Source of the DNA: Paraburkholderia sp. BL9I2N2
GTDB taxonomy: Bacteria > Pseudomonadota > Gammaproteobacteria > Burkholderiales > Burkholderiaceae
DNA: 64,000 bases
Assembly: GCF_004339745.1 (NCBI RefSeq)
Contig: NZ_SMGP01000002.1
Span: 1,488,001-1,552,000, forward strand
Reading direction: 5' to 3'
The notes under the pieces are model-generated. The model was not told the origin of the DNA, did no database searches, and worked only from the letters and a program-made list of their open reading frames with translations. Made by a program: the position numbers and the translations under genes. This document shows, piece after piece, positions 35,358 to 44,233 of this stretch. Each line of letters begins with the position of its first letter. Within the stretch, counting starts at the first letter, position 1.

Positions 35358-36383
35358 TCAGCTTTTCTTGCGCCGCAAAATATCGCCGTAGACCGCGAGA
35401 ATGATGATGAGACCGGTCACCACGATCTGCCATTCCTGCGCGACGGACATGATGCGCAGACCGTTGGTCAGCACGCTCATGATGAACGCTCCGATGATCG
35501 TGCCGAGAATCGTGCCCGCGCCGCCGCTAAGAGAAGTCCCGCCGATGACCACGGCCGCGATCGCTTCGAGTTCGTAACCTTGGCCTAGCGCCGGCTGAGC
35601 CGAATTCAGGCGCGAGGCGATGAGCAGACCGGCCACGCCGCAAATCGCTCCGCTCAGACCGTAAATAGCGATCTTCCACCGATCGACATTCACGCCGGAG
35701 AGGCGCACTGCCTCTTCGTTGCTGCCGAGCGCAAACGTGTAGCGCCCAAGCGCCGTGCGATTGAGCGTGATCGAACTCACCACCGCCAGGAAAAACAGAA
35801 TCAGGACCGCGTTCGGAACCGGCAGGCTCGGCAACAGGTCACCGATCAGCGAATCCTGCGAGATCATGTAGAAGTTTTCGGTGTCGGTGAAATAGATCGG
35901 CTTGTCGGCCGAGACGACCAGCGAAAGCCCTTTCAGCAGCATCATCATGCCGAGCGTGGCAATGAACGGCGGTATTTTCATTTTCGCCGTGAGGGTGCCC
36001 GAAACGGTCCCGCAGATCGCGCCCGTGCCAATCGCGGCAAGGACGCCGGTCCACATCGGCAAATGCCAATAGGTCAGAAACACGCCGCAAATCACCGCGG
36101 TAAAAGTCATCAACGTGCCGACCGACAAATCGATGCCTCCGGTAATGATGACGAACGTGCAGGCGATCGCCAGCACGCCGTTGACCGCCGTCGCCTGCAG
36201 AATCCCGAGCATGTTGTCCATCTGCATGAAAGCGGGAGACGCGAAGCTGAAAAACACCAACAGCAGGATCAGGCTCCCGAAGGCGAGCAGCTTTTGCAAA
36301 GCGGTCGGCGTGAAGACGCGGGCTCTAAGGCTCGAGGACCTCTTTTTATTGCCCAGCGCCGAAGTGTCCGATTGCAGTGTCAT
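35358..36383 (-). CDS. Ribose-type sugar ABC transporter permease
   Basis: A 341-aa RbsC-family permease with about eight to ten membrane helices. Motifs are TFVIITGGIDLSVGTLMTF, MKIPPFIATLGMMMLLKGLS, GSNEEAVRLSGVNVDRWKIA and AAVVIGGTSLSGGAGTILGT. ATG 36383 follows GAGAGG; the open frame upstream overlaps the ATPase gene's end and is ignored. It starts 17 bases after the ATPase stop. Confidence 0.94.
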   Translation of the reverse strand: MTLQSDTSALGNKKRSSSLRARVFTPTALQKLLAFGSLILLLVFFSFASPAFMQMDNMLGILQATAVNGVLAIACTFVIITGGIDLSVGTLMTFTAVICGVFLTYWHLPMWTGVLAAIGTGAICGTVSGTLTAKMKIPPFIATLGMMMLLKGLSLVVSADKPIYFTDTENFYMISQDSLIGDLLPSLPVPNAVLILFFLAVVSSITLNRTALGRYTFALGSNEEAVRLSGVNVDRWKIAIYGLSGAICGVAGLLIASRLNSAQPALGQGYELEAIAAVVIGGTSLSGGAGTILGTIIGAFIMSVLTNGLRIMSVAQEWQIVVTGLIIILAVYGDILRRKKS

Positions 36384-36400
36384 AAGAGACCTCTCGAGGC

Positions 36401-37912
36401 TCACGCCGCGTTTAGGGGTTCGCGCTGCGTGGCCAGTTGCATGATGCGCTCCTGGGTCGCTCCCGTCGCCGGAAGTTCGCCGGTGATGCGGCCCTCGCAC
36501 ATCACGACGATGCGGTCGCTCATGCGCAGGATTTCCGGCAGTTCCGACGAGATCATTACGATTGCCTTGCCCTGATCCGCGAGCGAGCGCAGAAGCTTGT
36601 AGATTTCACTTTTAGCGCCGACGTCGATGCCGCGCGTCGGCTCGTCGAAGAAGAGCACGTCGCAGTCGCGCTCGAGCCATTTCGCAATGACGATTTTCTG
36701 CTGATTGCCGCCCGAGAGCAGCCGCACCTCCTGCGTCGCGGAAGGCGTGCGAATGGCGAGCAGATTGATGAAATGCGCGGCGGTCCGGCGTATCTGCGTA
36801 CGGCGCAGGAAAAAATTCAGCGACAGGAATTTGCGCAAGTTGGACATCACGATGTTCGATTCGACGCTCATTCCGGTCGCGAGGCCGAAGCGCTTGCGGT
36901 CTTCAGACAGATAGCCGATACCGCGCGCCACCGCATCGCTCGGATTCCTGATCGTCGCTTTCACGCCTTTCACGACGATCTCGCCCGATTCGATCGGATC
37001 GGCGCCGAACACGGCGCGGGCGACTTCGGTACGACCGGCGCCCATCAAGCCCGCAAAACCCAGTATCTCGCCCTTGCGCAGCGCAAAGCTCACGTCTCTG
37101 ACCAGCGGGCCGGCGTTCAGATTGGTGACTTCGAGTGCGACCTCGCCCTGGTTGGCGATGTGTTGGGAAGGCGCGGCGTCGGTCAAGGTGCGCCCGACCA
37201 TCATGCCGATGATCGCCTGCACGCTGGTGTCTTTCGCCTCGACCGTTGCCACATATTCACCGTCGCGCAACACGGTGACGCGATCGGCAATCTGCTTCAA
37301 CTCATCCATCTTGTGCGAGATATAGACGATCCCCACGCCCCGGCTCTTCAGCTCGCGGATGATGCGGAACAGCTCGGCGATTTCGGCGTCGTTGAGCGCC
37401 GAGGTCGGTTCGTCCATGATCAGGACGCGCGAGTCGTAGGACAAAGCCTTGGCGATCTCGACCATCTGCTGCTTTGCGACAGTCAGCGTGCTGACCACCG
37501 CGCGCGGGTCGAGACTCACATGCATGCGGGCGAGAATGTCGTGCGCCTGCGCGTTGAGCTTGTCTTCGTCGAGGAACAGTCCGAGTCGCCCGCGTGGCTC
37601 GCGGCCGATGAACATGTTCTGCGCGACGGTCAGATGGTTCATCAGCTGGAGTTCCTGATGAATGATGCCGACGCCCACGGCCTGCGCCTCGCGCGGGCTC
37701 TGGAAATCGACCGGCTGGCCTTCATAGATGATTTCGCCGGTATCCCGCGTGTACACGCCGGCGAGGATTTTCATCAACGTCGATTTGCCGGCGCCGTTCT
37801 CGCCCATTAGCGCGTGGACTTCGCCCGTCATGAGCTCGAACTGGACTTCGTGAAGCGCCCTCACGCCGGGAAAGCGCTTGCTGAGCCGTTTGACGGAAAT
37901 GAGCGGGGTCAT
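36401..37912 (-). CDS. Ribose-type sugar ABC transporter ATP-binding protein
   Basis: A 503-aa tandem ABC ATPase. Domain 1: GENGAGKSTLMKILAGVYTR, LTVAKQQMVEIAKALSYDSR and VLIMDEPTSAL. Domain 2: LMGAGRTEVARAVFG, LLSGGNQQKIVIAKWLERD and FFDEPTRGIDVGAK. It is the first gene of the minus-strand operon. The 320 bases upstream contain no other gene. Confidence 0.95.
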   Translation of the reverse strand: MTPLISVKRLSKRFPGVRALHEVQFELMTGEVHALMGENGAGKSTLMKILAGVYTRDTGEIIYEGQPVDFQSPREAQAVGVGIIHQELQLMNHLTVAQNMFIGREPRGRLGLFLDEDKLNAQAHDILARMHVSLDPRAVVSTLTVAKQQMVEIAKALSYDSRVLIMDEPTSALNDAEIAELFRIIRELKSRGVGIVYISHKMDELKQIADRVTVLRDGEYVATVEAKDTSVQAIIGMMVGRTLTDAAPSQHIANQGEVALEVTNLNAGPLVRDVSFALRKGEILGFAGLMGAGRTEVARAVFGADPIESGEIVVKGVKATIRNPSDAVARGIGYLSEDRKRFGLATGMSVESNIVMSNLRKFLSLNFFLRRTQIRRTAAHFINLLAIRTPSATQEVRLLSGGNQQKIVIAKWLERDCDVLFFDEPTRGIDVGAKSEIYKLLRSLADQGKAIVMISSELPEILRMSDRIVVMCEGRITGELPATGATQERIMQLATQREPLNAA

Positions 37913-38234
37913 GATGCGGATCGAACGACAAATCCGCGAGCGCCGCTGGCCTCATTGCGAGGAGCGGATCGAAAAAACGTGGAACCCCGCTGCGCCGGGC
38001 GCCGCCGGGTATCGCAGTGCAAAGACGGACGGTGCAAAGCGCGGTTGAAATCGCAACGAGAAGCCAGACGCATTGCTGGGCCCTCAAATCGATGTGCCAC
38101 GATTTTACGACGCTGGACCTCGCCGGCTCAAGGTTAGGCATTCCCTAATAGGACGAGACTCCTGAATGCGTCGCTTGCCTGCTTCCCACTATTTGATTTG
38201 TCGCCGATTTCAGGCCGATGCGTTGGCCTTCATA
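37913..38234. other. Intergenic region upstream of the fucose-type ABC operon
   Basis: No convincing gene is visible. It should hold the promoter of the minus-strand ABC operon. A short inverted repeat TTAGG-CATTC-CCTAA lies at 38134-38148 and could be an operator. No regulator gene adjoins this operon apart from the broken LysR fragment at its far end. Confidence 0.4.
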
Positions 38235-38441
38235 TCAGAACAGTTGAGCGCCGAGCTCGCGCAGGCTGTTCCACTTCACGGTGCTGACAAAAGTGCGACC
38301 CGTGGTGTCGAGCGATTCAATCATCGCTCGCTGGCCGCGCGCTTCGGCGACAACGCGCACGATGCGCGCCTGGTAGCGCAGCAGCGCGCCAATCGGCGGG
38401 CACAGCGCTTCCCGGCGGATCCGCGATCGTTTCTTTTCCAT
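38235..38441 (-). CDS. Small conserved hypothetical protein
   Basis: A 68-aa ORF, MEKKRSRIRREALCPPIGAL to LRELGAQLF, with an arginine-rich start and a short beta-rich second half. ATG 38441 lies in a gene-poor stretch, without a strong Shine-Dalgarno. Amino-acid composition is balanced and the ORF spans most of an otherwise empty interval, which supports coding. It resembles small Burkholderia hypotheticals I cannot name. No neighbour gives a functional hint. Confidence 0.45.
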   Translation of the reverse strand: MEKKRSRIRREALCPPIGALLRYQARIVRVVAEARGQRAMIESLDTTGRTFVSTVKWNSLRELGAQLF

Positions 38442-38675
38442 ACCCAATCTATCTAGATGTCCAGCGAGTTGCAGGGCCGCCGACTATCCACGGCGTCTCT
38501 GCGCGTGATGCTACCAGGTTGGCCGGCAATGGTCCAGGCCGTCTAGCGGCGCTCGGCTTGGCCTCGCGTTGCACCGACCGTCGGCCGCGAAGCTTACGTT
38601 AGCCTGAAGCCGTGCTAATTCATCGCTAATTCAAGCCCGATACCCTCATCGTCATGGTAACGATGGGGATGACCC

Positions 38676-38840
38676 ATGGCCGACGTGCTTGAATGGCTCA
38701 TAGATATCTCGGTGGCGAGCGCGAGTGCCGCAGCCACCGGCTCGATCTTCCTGCTGCTGGTCGGCGTGGCCTGCGAGACGCGCCGGCACGTCGTCAAACA
38801 TCGCGATGCCGGCAGGATGGAAAAGCGCAGCGCCTTGTGA
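38676..38840 (+). CDS. Small hypothetical membrane protein (54 aa)
   Basis: The ORF begins MADVLEWLIDISVASASAAA and continues TGSIFLLLVGVACETRRHVV with a charged tail ending MEKRSAL. One membrane helix (about residues 10-33) is followed by a basic segment, an inner-membrane topology with the tail inside. GGGGAT lies about 8 bases before ATG. The minus-strand ORFs covering the same bases are less protein-like. It is a prediction only. Confidence 0.45.
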   Translation: MADVLEWLIDISVASASAAATGSIFLLLVGVACETRRHVVKHRDAGRMEKRSAL

Positions 38841-39202
38841 AAATCGGTGCAATTGCAACGACCGCGGCAGTTCGAACGCCTGCGCGCCGACATCAATGAA
38901 CGCGAACACAGGCATCGGGATCAGCGAGCCAGTCTTAACGACAATCCATTCTCATATATTTTTACAATGCAAAGATGACTTGACCGCATCGCCCCACCAT
39001 ACGATAATCTTACCGATGTAAAGATTTTACGCCCGAAGTGACCAGCACGGTGATTCGATCAACGGATACCGGCTGCACAGGCTGAACGGCATGTAGTCCG
39101 TGACGTATGGGTCGATATTTTCAGCACGAAGATTTTGACTTTCCCCTTTCAGTCGGCCAATATATCTTTTCACTGTAAAAATACTGCTCGCGACCAACAA
39201 CC
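38841..39202. promoter_or_regulatory. AT-richer regulatory interval with three matching palindromes
   Basis: This gap has noticeably lower GC than its neighbours. It contains three 19-base imperfect palindromes of one consensus, ATCTTTnCAnTGnAAAGAT: 38958-38976 (ATTTTTACAATGCAAAGAT), 39007-39025 (ATCTTACCGATGTAAAGAT) and 39164-39182 (ATCTTTTCACTGTAAAAAT). The last lies 20 bases before the TetR start codon. A promoter TTGACT (39135-39140), 18 bases, AATATA (39159-39164) overlaps it. The core resembles the TTTACAnTGTAAA sites of TetR proteins, so autorepression is likely. No gene fills the left side. Confidence 0.7.
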
Positions 39203-39925
39203 ATGAAAGAAGCAACGTCACGCCGCAAAGCGTCCGCGTCTCCAAAAACTACTGCCCCAGCCGATCACTCGTCACGCGACAAGCCCTATCATCACGGCGC
39301 CCTGCCCCACGCGTTGCTGGAAGCGGCGGAGGTCGTACTACGGCGCGACGGCATTCGCGGTCTGACATTGCGCGCTATCGCGCGCGAGGCCGGCGTATCG
39401 CATACGGCGCCCCAGCATCATTTCGGCGACACGGCTGGGGTGCTGAGCGAACTTGCCGCCAGCGGACACCGGCGGCTCGCCGCTTCCATGGCGGAGCAGG
39501 CGGACGGTATCGAAGCGGGCCAGGCGCGGCGCAAAGCCATCGCCCGCGGCTACGTCAGCTTCGCGGTGGCCAATCCGGATTTGCTGCACCTCATGTCGCG
39601 CAACGAAATGCTCGACGCGGCGCGCCCTGCTCTTGCGCAGGCGCGGCAAGTGTCGGCGCGCGCCCTGGCCGGCGTATTCAGCGCGCCCGCCGAACGCACG
39701 GAGGAGGATAGATCCTCATTCGGCCGAACCACTGCGGCTCAGGCCATCGCCATGACTGCGGGCTGGGCCTACGTTCACGGGCTTGCTTTGCTTCTGATCG
39801 ATGGACGCCTGAATGCGCTGGCCGCATCCGCCGACGGCATACGGAGCGCCGAGGATCTGGTGGAAGCCGCGATCGAGCACGTCCAGATCGTTCCCGCCGA
39901 GCCCGCGGGCAAAGGCCGAAAATGA
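39203..39925 (+). CDS. TetR-family regulator with operator-like sites upstream
   Basis: A 240-aa TetR protein. The helix-turn-helix is GIRGLTLRAIAREAGVSHTA with PQHHFGDTAGVLSELAASG. The C-terminal region (NPDLLHLMSRNEMLDAARPA, AQAIAMTAGWAYVHGLALLL) fits the WHG-type TetR ligand domain. The first 30 residues are basic and probably flexible. Three palindromes upstream mark it as probably autoregulated. No divergent target gene is present; the histidine kinase 108 bases downstream could be co-transcribed. Confidence 0.88.
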   Translation: MKEATSRRKASASPKTTAPADHSSRDKPYHHGALPHALLEAAEVVLRRDGIRGLTLRAIAREAGVSHTAPQHHFGDTAGVLSELAASGHRRLAASMAEQADGIEAGQARRKAIARGYVSFAVANPDLLHLMSRNEMLDAARPALAQARQVSARALAGVFSAPAERTEEDRSSFGRTTAAQAIAMTAGWAYVHGLALLLIDGRLNALAASADGIRSAEDLVEAAIEHVQIVPAEPAGKGRK

Positions 39926-40033
39926 ACTCGAAGGCTCACGACGCGATGAAGCAACGCTCATGCTGAAGCCAATAACGGGAACGCGTGCTTCCTCTCGCGG
40001 CCTCGCCACTCGTTCCTTCTGACGTTCACATCC

Positions 40034-41371
40034 ATGCTCAAATCGCTCCGCAACCAACTCGTTATCGCAATCGGCGCCGTGGTGAGCCTGTTCGCCATTC
40101 TGCAGGGCGTGAGCTCCTACCAGTTCTGCGTGGCAGGCATGAGCGCGGTGCTTGATCTGCGCATGGAACAGGTCGCATCGCGTTTGCGAGTCGGCTTCGG
40201 CGACGGCATCCCGACGGTTCCGGCTCGCGGGTCGCAAGACGCCCGCGATATTTTCATCGTCATCTGGAAAGAAGGCGAAACACAGCCCGTACGATCCACC
40301 GAGCCGTCGCTGCTCCTGCCGCGCGATGCGGCCACTGGTTTCACTTCGCCGGTGGTCAATGGCGAACGGTGGCGGATCTATACGGCTCGCGACGGCGCTC
40401 AGACTGTCCAGGTCGCGCAGCGCCTGTCAGTACGCCATGAGATCGAGGAGACCGCCGCGACCAAGACCCTATGGCCGATCGTCGTGTTGATTCCGCTCGT
40501 CTGGGCCGCGGTGATCTTTGTCGTGAGTCGTTCGTTGCGGGAGCTGAATCGGCTCGGCAACGAGGTCCGCGTTATCGACGTGAACCATCTGCAAGCGTTG
40601 CCGCTCACGGGTGTGCCCACCGAACTGCTGCCATTCATCCGCTCCATCAATCTGATGATCGAGCGGCTTGCCCGCTCCGTCGAGAGTGAGCGCAAATTCA
40701 TTTCCGATGCGGCGCACGAGTTGCGAACACCGCTCACGGCTCTGCAATTGCAGGCTGATAATCTGCAACGCGACATCATGCCCAGCAATCAGGAACGGTT
40801 TCGCGCGCTTCAAGGCGGGATCACGCGCAGCAGCAATCTGATTTCGCAGTTGTTGCGGCTCGCGCGCGCGGACGCGCCGCCCGTCGGCCAATCTCTGACA
40901 CGGGCGATGGTCAGCGTCGATGTCGCGGCCGCCGTCGTCAACGCCATTGCCGACGTGTTGCCGATCGCCATGCAGCGTGGCATCGATATCGGCGCGGACG
41001 AAATGGTCAGCGCCAACGTGCGCGCAATCGAACTCGACGTCGGCACCGTGATCAAGAACCTCGTCAGCAATGCGGTTCGCTATACGCCCGACGGCGGCAC
41101 GATCGATTTGTCGACCCGCGTGCAGAACGGAATGGTGGATGTCGAAGTGACGGACACCGGTCCCGGCATCGACGAAACCCTGCTGCCCCGCGTGTTCGAT
41201 CGTTTCTTTCGCGCCAATACGGACATTGAAGGCAGTGGGCTCGGGCTCTCGATTGTGAAGGCGATTGTCACGCGGTATGGCGGGACAGTGACGCTCCGCA
41301 ATCGCAGCGACGGACAGTCCGGCATCGTTGCGACGGTCAGTTTTCCAATTGAACCGGCCGATGCTGCTTGA
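40034..41371 (+). CDS. Orphan sensor histidine kinase (QseC/PmrB-like)
   Basis: A 445-aa inner-membrane sensor kinase. Transmembrane helices are about residues 8-28 and 147-166 (TLWPIVVLIPLVWAAVIFVV), enclosing a periplasmic sensor of roughly 115 residues. The dimerisation domain has the phospho-acceptor H228 in FISDAAHELRTPLTALQLQA. The ATPase domain shows NLVSNAVRYTPDGG (N box), DTGPGID (G1) and GLGLSIVKAI (G2). No response regulator gene adjoins it on either side, unusual for this group, so its partner must lie elsewhere. Confidence 0.92.
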   Translation: MLKSLRNQLVIAIGAVVSLFAILQGVSSYQFCVAGMSAVLDLRMEQVASRLRVGFGDGIPTVPARGSQDARDIFIVIWKEGETQPVRSTEPSLLLPRDAATGFTSPVVNGERWRIYTARDGAQTVQVAQRLSVRHEIEETAATKTLWPIVVLIPLVWAAVIFVVSRSLRELNRLGNEVRVIDVNHLQALPLTGVPTELLPFIRSINLMIERLARSVESERKFISDAAHELRTPLTALQLQADNLQRDIMPSNQERFRALQGGITRSSNLISQLLRLARADAPPVGQSLTRAMVSVDVAAAVVNAIADVLPIAMQRGIDIGADEMVSANVRAIELDVGTVIKNLVSNAVRYTPDGGTIDLSTRVQNGMVDVEVTDTGPGIDETLLPRVFDRFFRANTDIEGSGLGLSIVKAIVTRYGGTVTLRNRSDGQSGIVATVSFPIEPADAA

Positions 41372-41581
41372 TGGGCGGCGTACCCAGTTGCCGGAAACAA
41401 CGTCGCGCGATCTTGCGGCTCTACCTGCTCGGCGCATAGCATCACCCGGCGTTCATCGCCATCGCTCACCGCTCATTTGCAACTCATTCTTCGCGCCTAC
41501 GATGATCTTCATCGACGGGCAGCGCTTCATTTCAAGGCCATTCATTCATCACGCTCGTCGTACTAACGAACGGAGCAGGTC

Positions 41582-41767
41582 ATGTTTGAAAAATTTGCCA
41601 AGAGCTTATGTTCACTCTTCTTCGACTCACGAGACCGTCAACGCGGCGCGTTTCTGGCCGAAGCGGTCGATTTCGCCGACCTCGAAAACCGCATGCGAAT
41701 GCTCGAGATGAACCATCAACCGTTCGCGTTTTATTCGCGCGACGCGTCCCGAGTACGGGCCGATTGA
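41582..41767 (+). CDS. DUF3563 family protein
   Basis: A 61-aa protein, MFEKFAKSLCSLFFDSRDRQ then RGAFLAEAVDFADLENRMRM. The central R-xx-FLAEA-D-xDLE-RMR pattern is the DUF3563 motif common in Burkholderiales. GAGCAGG precedes the ATG by 4 bases. Function unknown; homologues are small soluble proteins. It stands alone between the kinase gene and a hairpin terminator. Confidence 0.75.
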   Translation: MFEKFAKSLCSLFFDSRDRQRGAFLAEAVDFADLENRMRMLEMNHQPFAFYSRDASRVRAD

Positions 41768-41942
41768 CCCGCCTCGACCGCGGCACGGAAATGAAATAGC
41801 TGAGCGTGAAACGCGGGTGGACTGCGATGTCGGTCCGTGCCCGCGCACATTGCCGGAAACCGGGAAGCCCAGTACGGTCGGCATTCGATATCGCCATAGG
41901 CCCGGTTAAACACCGAGTCCAGTTGACGGCTCGCAAGCGTTG

Positions 41943-41994
41943 AACCGGCGATTACCGCCCGACATGTGTCGAGCGTAATCGCCGGTTGCGTTTT
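41943..41994 (+). terminator. Long hairpin with T-tract
   Basis: AACCGGCGATTAC (41943-41955) and GTAATCGCCGGTT (41975-41987) form a perfect 13-bp stem with a 19-base loop, followed by GCG and TTTT. It would end rightward transcription from DUF3563, and lies 18 bases beyond the stop of the leftward gene at 42012, so it may serve both. Confidence 0.6.
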
Positions 41995-42011
41995 ACTGTC
42001 TGCGTCATTGT

Positions 42012-42272
42012 TTAGTGACGGAGGTAAATCGAGTTCAAGCCCACGTTCGAGTTCGGACGCAGCAGTTCGGCTGGCATTGCGCCGACGTGCGCGCCGTGGT
42101 TACCGATAGCCGGAGTGGTATGCGTCGACATCGGCGGTGAATCGACACCGACGACTTCGTAGGCCACCATCTCGACCTGCATTTCATCGACCTGGGTGAC
42201 AGGTTGTGCGAACGCCGCAGTCGGCAAAGCGATCATGGCGGCGAGCAGTGTGGTGCAGAAAAACTTGTTCAT
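42012..42272 (-). CDS. Small secreted hypothetical protein
   Basis: An 86-aa protein with a clear Sec signal peptide, MNKFFCTTLLAAMIALPTAA with a probable cut after AFA. The mature part (QPVTQVDEMQVEMVAYEVVG to VGLNSIYLRH) is short, with no Cys and no recognised domain. GGAG lies 8 bases before ATG 42272. The codon choice and signal peptide make it a real gene; the function is unknown. Confidence 0.72.
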   Translation of the reverse strand: MNKFFCTTLLAAMIALPTAAFAQPVTQVDEMQVEMVAYEVVGVDSPPMSTHTTPAIGNHGAHVGAMPAELLRPNSNVGLNSIYLRH

Positions 42273-42489
42273 GGTAGTGCTCCTTCGAAGTTGCAGCTTC
42301 ATTCCGGGTATGGGATACGGCATGGGCTATTGCAACGTCGCTTGCCAGGTCGATCCCGGCGCCGTCCGCAAATTAACGGCGGCAGATCGATGCGGCGAAG
42401 TCACCGCGGCATCGATCTTTTCCACGACGATTGCCAACCACGAGAACATATTGCGCGCCCGGAATTAGCGCTGAATGAGGGAGCCCGGC

Positions 42490-42762
42490 TTACCCGCCCT
42501 GTCCTTCGGCCAGCCCCGCCCGCACCGCTTCGTGCTGCGCCGGACGTTCGAGATCGCGGGCTCGCATGCGCCCGCGCCGCTCCATCCATTGCGCGCATTC
42601 CCCGACGATGCCGCGTCTGAACAGCAAGACGCAGGCTACGAACATCACGCCGGTCAGCAAACTGACCGACTCGCCCAACCCCTGAAACCACGCGATCTGC
42701 GTCACGTCGGCCAGCCAACCGCCGAACGCAGCCAACCTGGATTCCAGCACGACGACGATTAC
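42490..42762 (-). pseudogene. C-terminal remnant of a branched-chain amino acid ABC permease (LivM-like)
   Basis: About 85 codons read VVVLESRLAAFGGWLADVTQ, then GLGESVSLLTGVMFVACVLL and FRRGIVGECAQWMERR. The glycine-rich LTG-x-MFV and FRRGIVGE pattern is the last helix and tail of LivM/UrtC-type permeases, which are normally about 320-350 aa. The upstream three quarters are missing and no Liv partner gene is nearby, so this is a relic. Confidence 0.7.
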
Positions 42763-42985
42763 TTCGGACGCTGAGTTCGCCCTTCCATTCCAACAACCCG
42801 CCGCGGTCGACTGAGTCGCCTTATCTATTCATCGACGGATTGAACATGGACGTTGGAGTTCGTACGTGAAACGCGTATGCGCACGAACCATGGGCGGTTC
42901 GCGTGGGCGCCGGCTGAAGATTGAAGATGTGTGCCGGCCAGGCGATGGCCGACCGCACAGTGCTCCTGGTCGGCCCTAATTGACG

Positions 42986-43567
42986 TTACAGCCACTTGGG
43001 CACGTCGACACGTGCATAGTTGTGAAGTTTTTCTATCAAGGCGCTTGCGTCTGCATCCACGGAAATCGAATGCCGATGCGCCGCCGGCAGGAATTTCGTG
43101 TCGACCATATGGTCGATAAATCCCAGAAATGCTGCGAAGAACCCGGCAGTGTTCAATAGACCCACAGGTTTGTCGATCTCCGAGAGTTGATTCATCGTCC
43201 ACACCTCCATCAGTTCTTCAATGGTGCCGATGCCTCCTGGCAGGGCGACGAATGCATCAGCAAGCTCGACCATTCGTTCTTTCCGGCTACGCAAGGTCTG
43301 CACGATTTCATGGTGAGTCAGACCCGAATGCGAGTGCCCGCGCTGATGCAGGCTTTGGGTAATCACACCATGTACGTTGCCGCCTGCAGCCAGAGCAGCA
43401 TCGGCGGCAACGCCCATCAGACCTTTTGTCGTTCCGCCATAGACGACGGTTATTCCCGCTTTTCCCGAAGCCCGACCGAGTGCTCGCGCACCGTCAGCGA
43501 ATTCTTCGCTAGCGCCGTAGTTTGATCCACAAAACACGGCGACGCTTTTGATTGAACGTGTCGGCAT
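42986..43567 (-). CDS. LOG-family protein (nucleotide 5'-monophosphate phosphoribohydrolase)
   Basis: A 193-aa LOG/TIGR00730 protein. Homologues hydrolyse AMP or cytokinin riboside monophosphates to the free base and ribose 5-phosphate. The fold starts KSVAVFCGSNYGASEEFADG and contains VVYGGTTKGLMGVAADAALA. The diagnostic motif is LPGGIGTIEELMEVWT (PGGxGTxxE), with Arg-Lys in LRSRKERM. ATG 43567 is used; an in-frame ATG 14 codons earlier is nearer an AGGGAG, but that RBS fits 43567 with 12-base spacing. Confidence 0.9.
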   Translation of the reverse strand: MPTRSIKSVAVFCGSNYGASEEFADGARALGRASGKAGITVVYGGTTKGLMGVAADAALAAGGNVHGVITQSLHQRGHSHSGLTHHEIVQTLRSRKERMVELADAFVALPGGIGTIEELMEVWTMNQLSEIDKPVGLLNTAGFFAAFLGFIDHMVDTKFLPAAHRHSISVDADASALIEKLHNYARVDVPKWL

Positions 43568-43584
43568 ATCGCGTGTGAACTCCC

Positions 43585-44067
43585 TTATAGTGACGGCAAA
43601 AGATTGCATTCAGATCCGAGGCAAAGCGAAACAAAGTGCGCTTGCAGCGCTTGATCGATCTTGCGCGTCGCCTCGGCGACGACCTTCGGTCCCGCGCCTG
43701 TTCCTTCGACGGAGAAAAAAGTCAGATCATGCAGCCCGGTGGTGCACAGAATGAGCTTTAGATAGGGAGTCAGAAAATCCAGTTGTCGCGCATGCTCCCC
43801 AGAAAACTTTCTGCCCGAGGACACAGCAACAAAACCCGGACGGTCGCGTAGTGTGCCTTGTTTTCCATCCTTGGTCATGTTGAAAGTTCGACGGGCTCGG
43901 ACCAGGTGATCTATCCACGCTGTCAACGCAGAAGGAACGCTCAGGTTGTGCATGGGCGTTCCAATGACCACAATGTCTGAACTCCCCAGCTCCGTCGCTT
44001 CGAACTCTGGACGCCCCTATGCCTCCCACCAGGCGGTGCAACTCTGAAGCACGATACAGGCGACCAT
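43585..44067 (-). pseudogene. Azoreductase-like flavodoxin-fold protein, degraded
   Basis: The coding remnant reads SSDIVVIGTPMHNLSVPSAL then TAWIDHLVRARRTFNMTKDG and CTTGLHDLTFFSVEGTGAG, matching the middle and C-terminus of FMN-dependent NADH-azoreductases (about 200 aa). An in-frame TAG at 44017-44019 interrupts it after TAWWEA, and the N-terminal flavin-binding loop is absent. The part after the TAG is open for over 140 codons, so decay is moderate. It lies just upstream of the LOG gene on the same strand. Confidence 0.72.
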
Positions 44068-44233
44068 TCTACAAACCGCATGGCCGATCAAAAAGGTCCA
44101 TGAATCGACATATCAACTGAGCCATAATTCCGCAGGCTCGCTCACCGTCGTTTTAGATTGCTTCGAGCGGTCACTCCGGTTCATCATGGCGTAATCCCCC
44201 TTTCCCCTGCTTCCGTAAAGCTAACCAGTCCAT

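Noticed and set aside
38652..38915. Minus-strand ORFs of 87-93 codons over the small membrane ORF
   Set aside because: Two frames are open at once and neither looks protein-like; the plus-strand 54-aa ORF has a better start and a clear helix.
39027..39245. Minus-strand ORF of 72 codons over the operator region
   Set aside because: It runs through the TetR promoter and start codon, without a ribosome-binding site.
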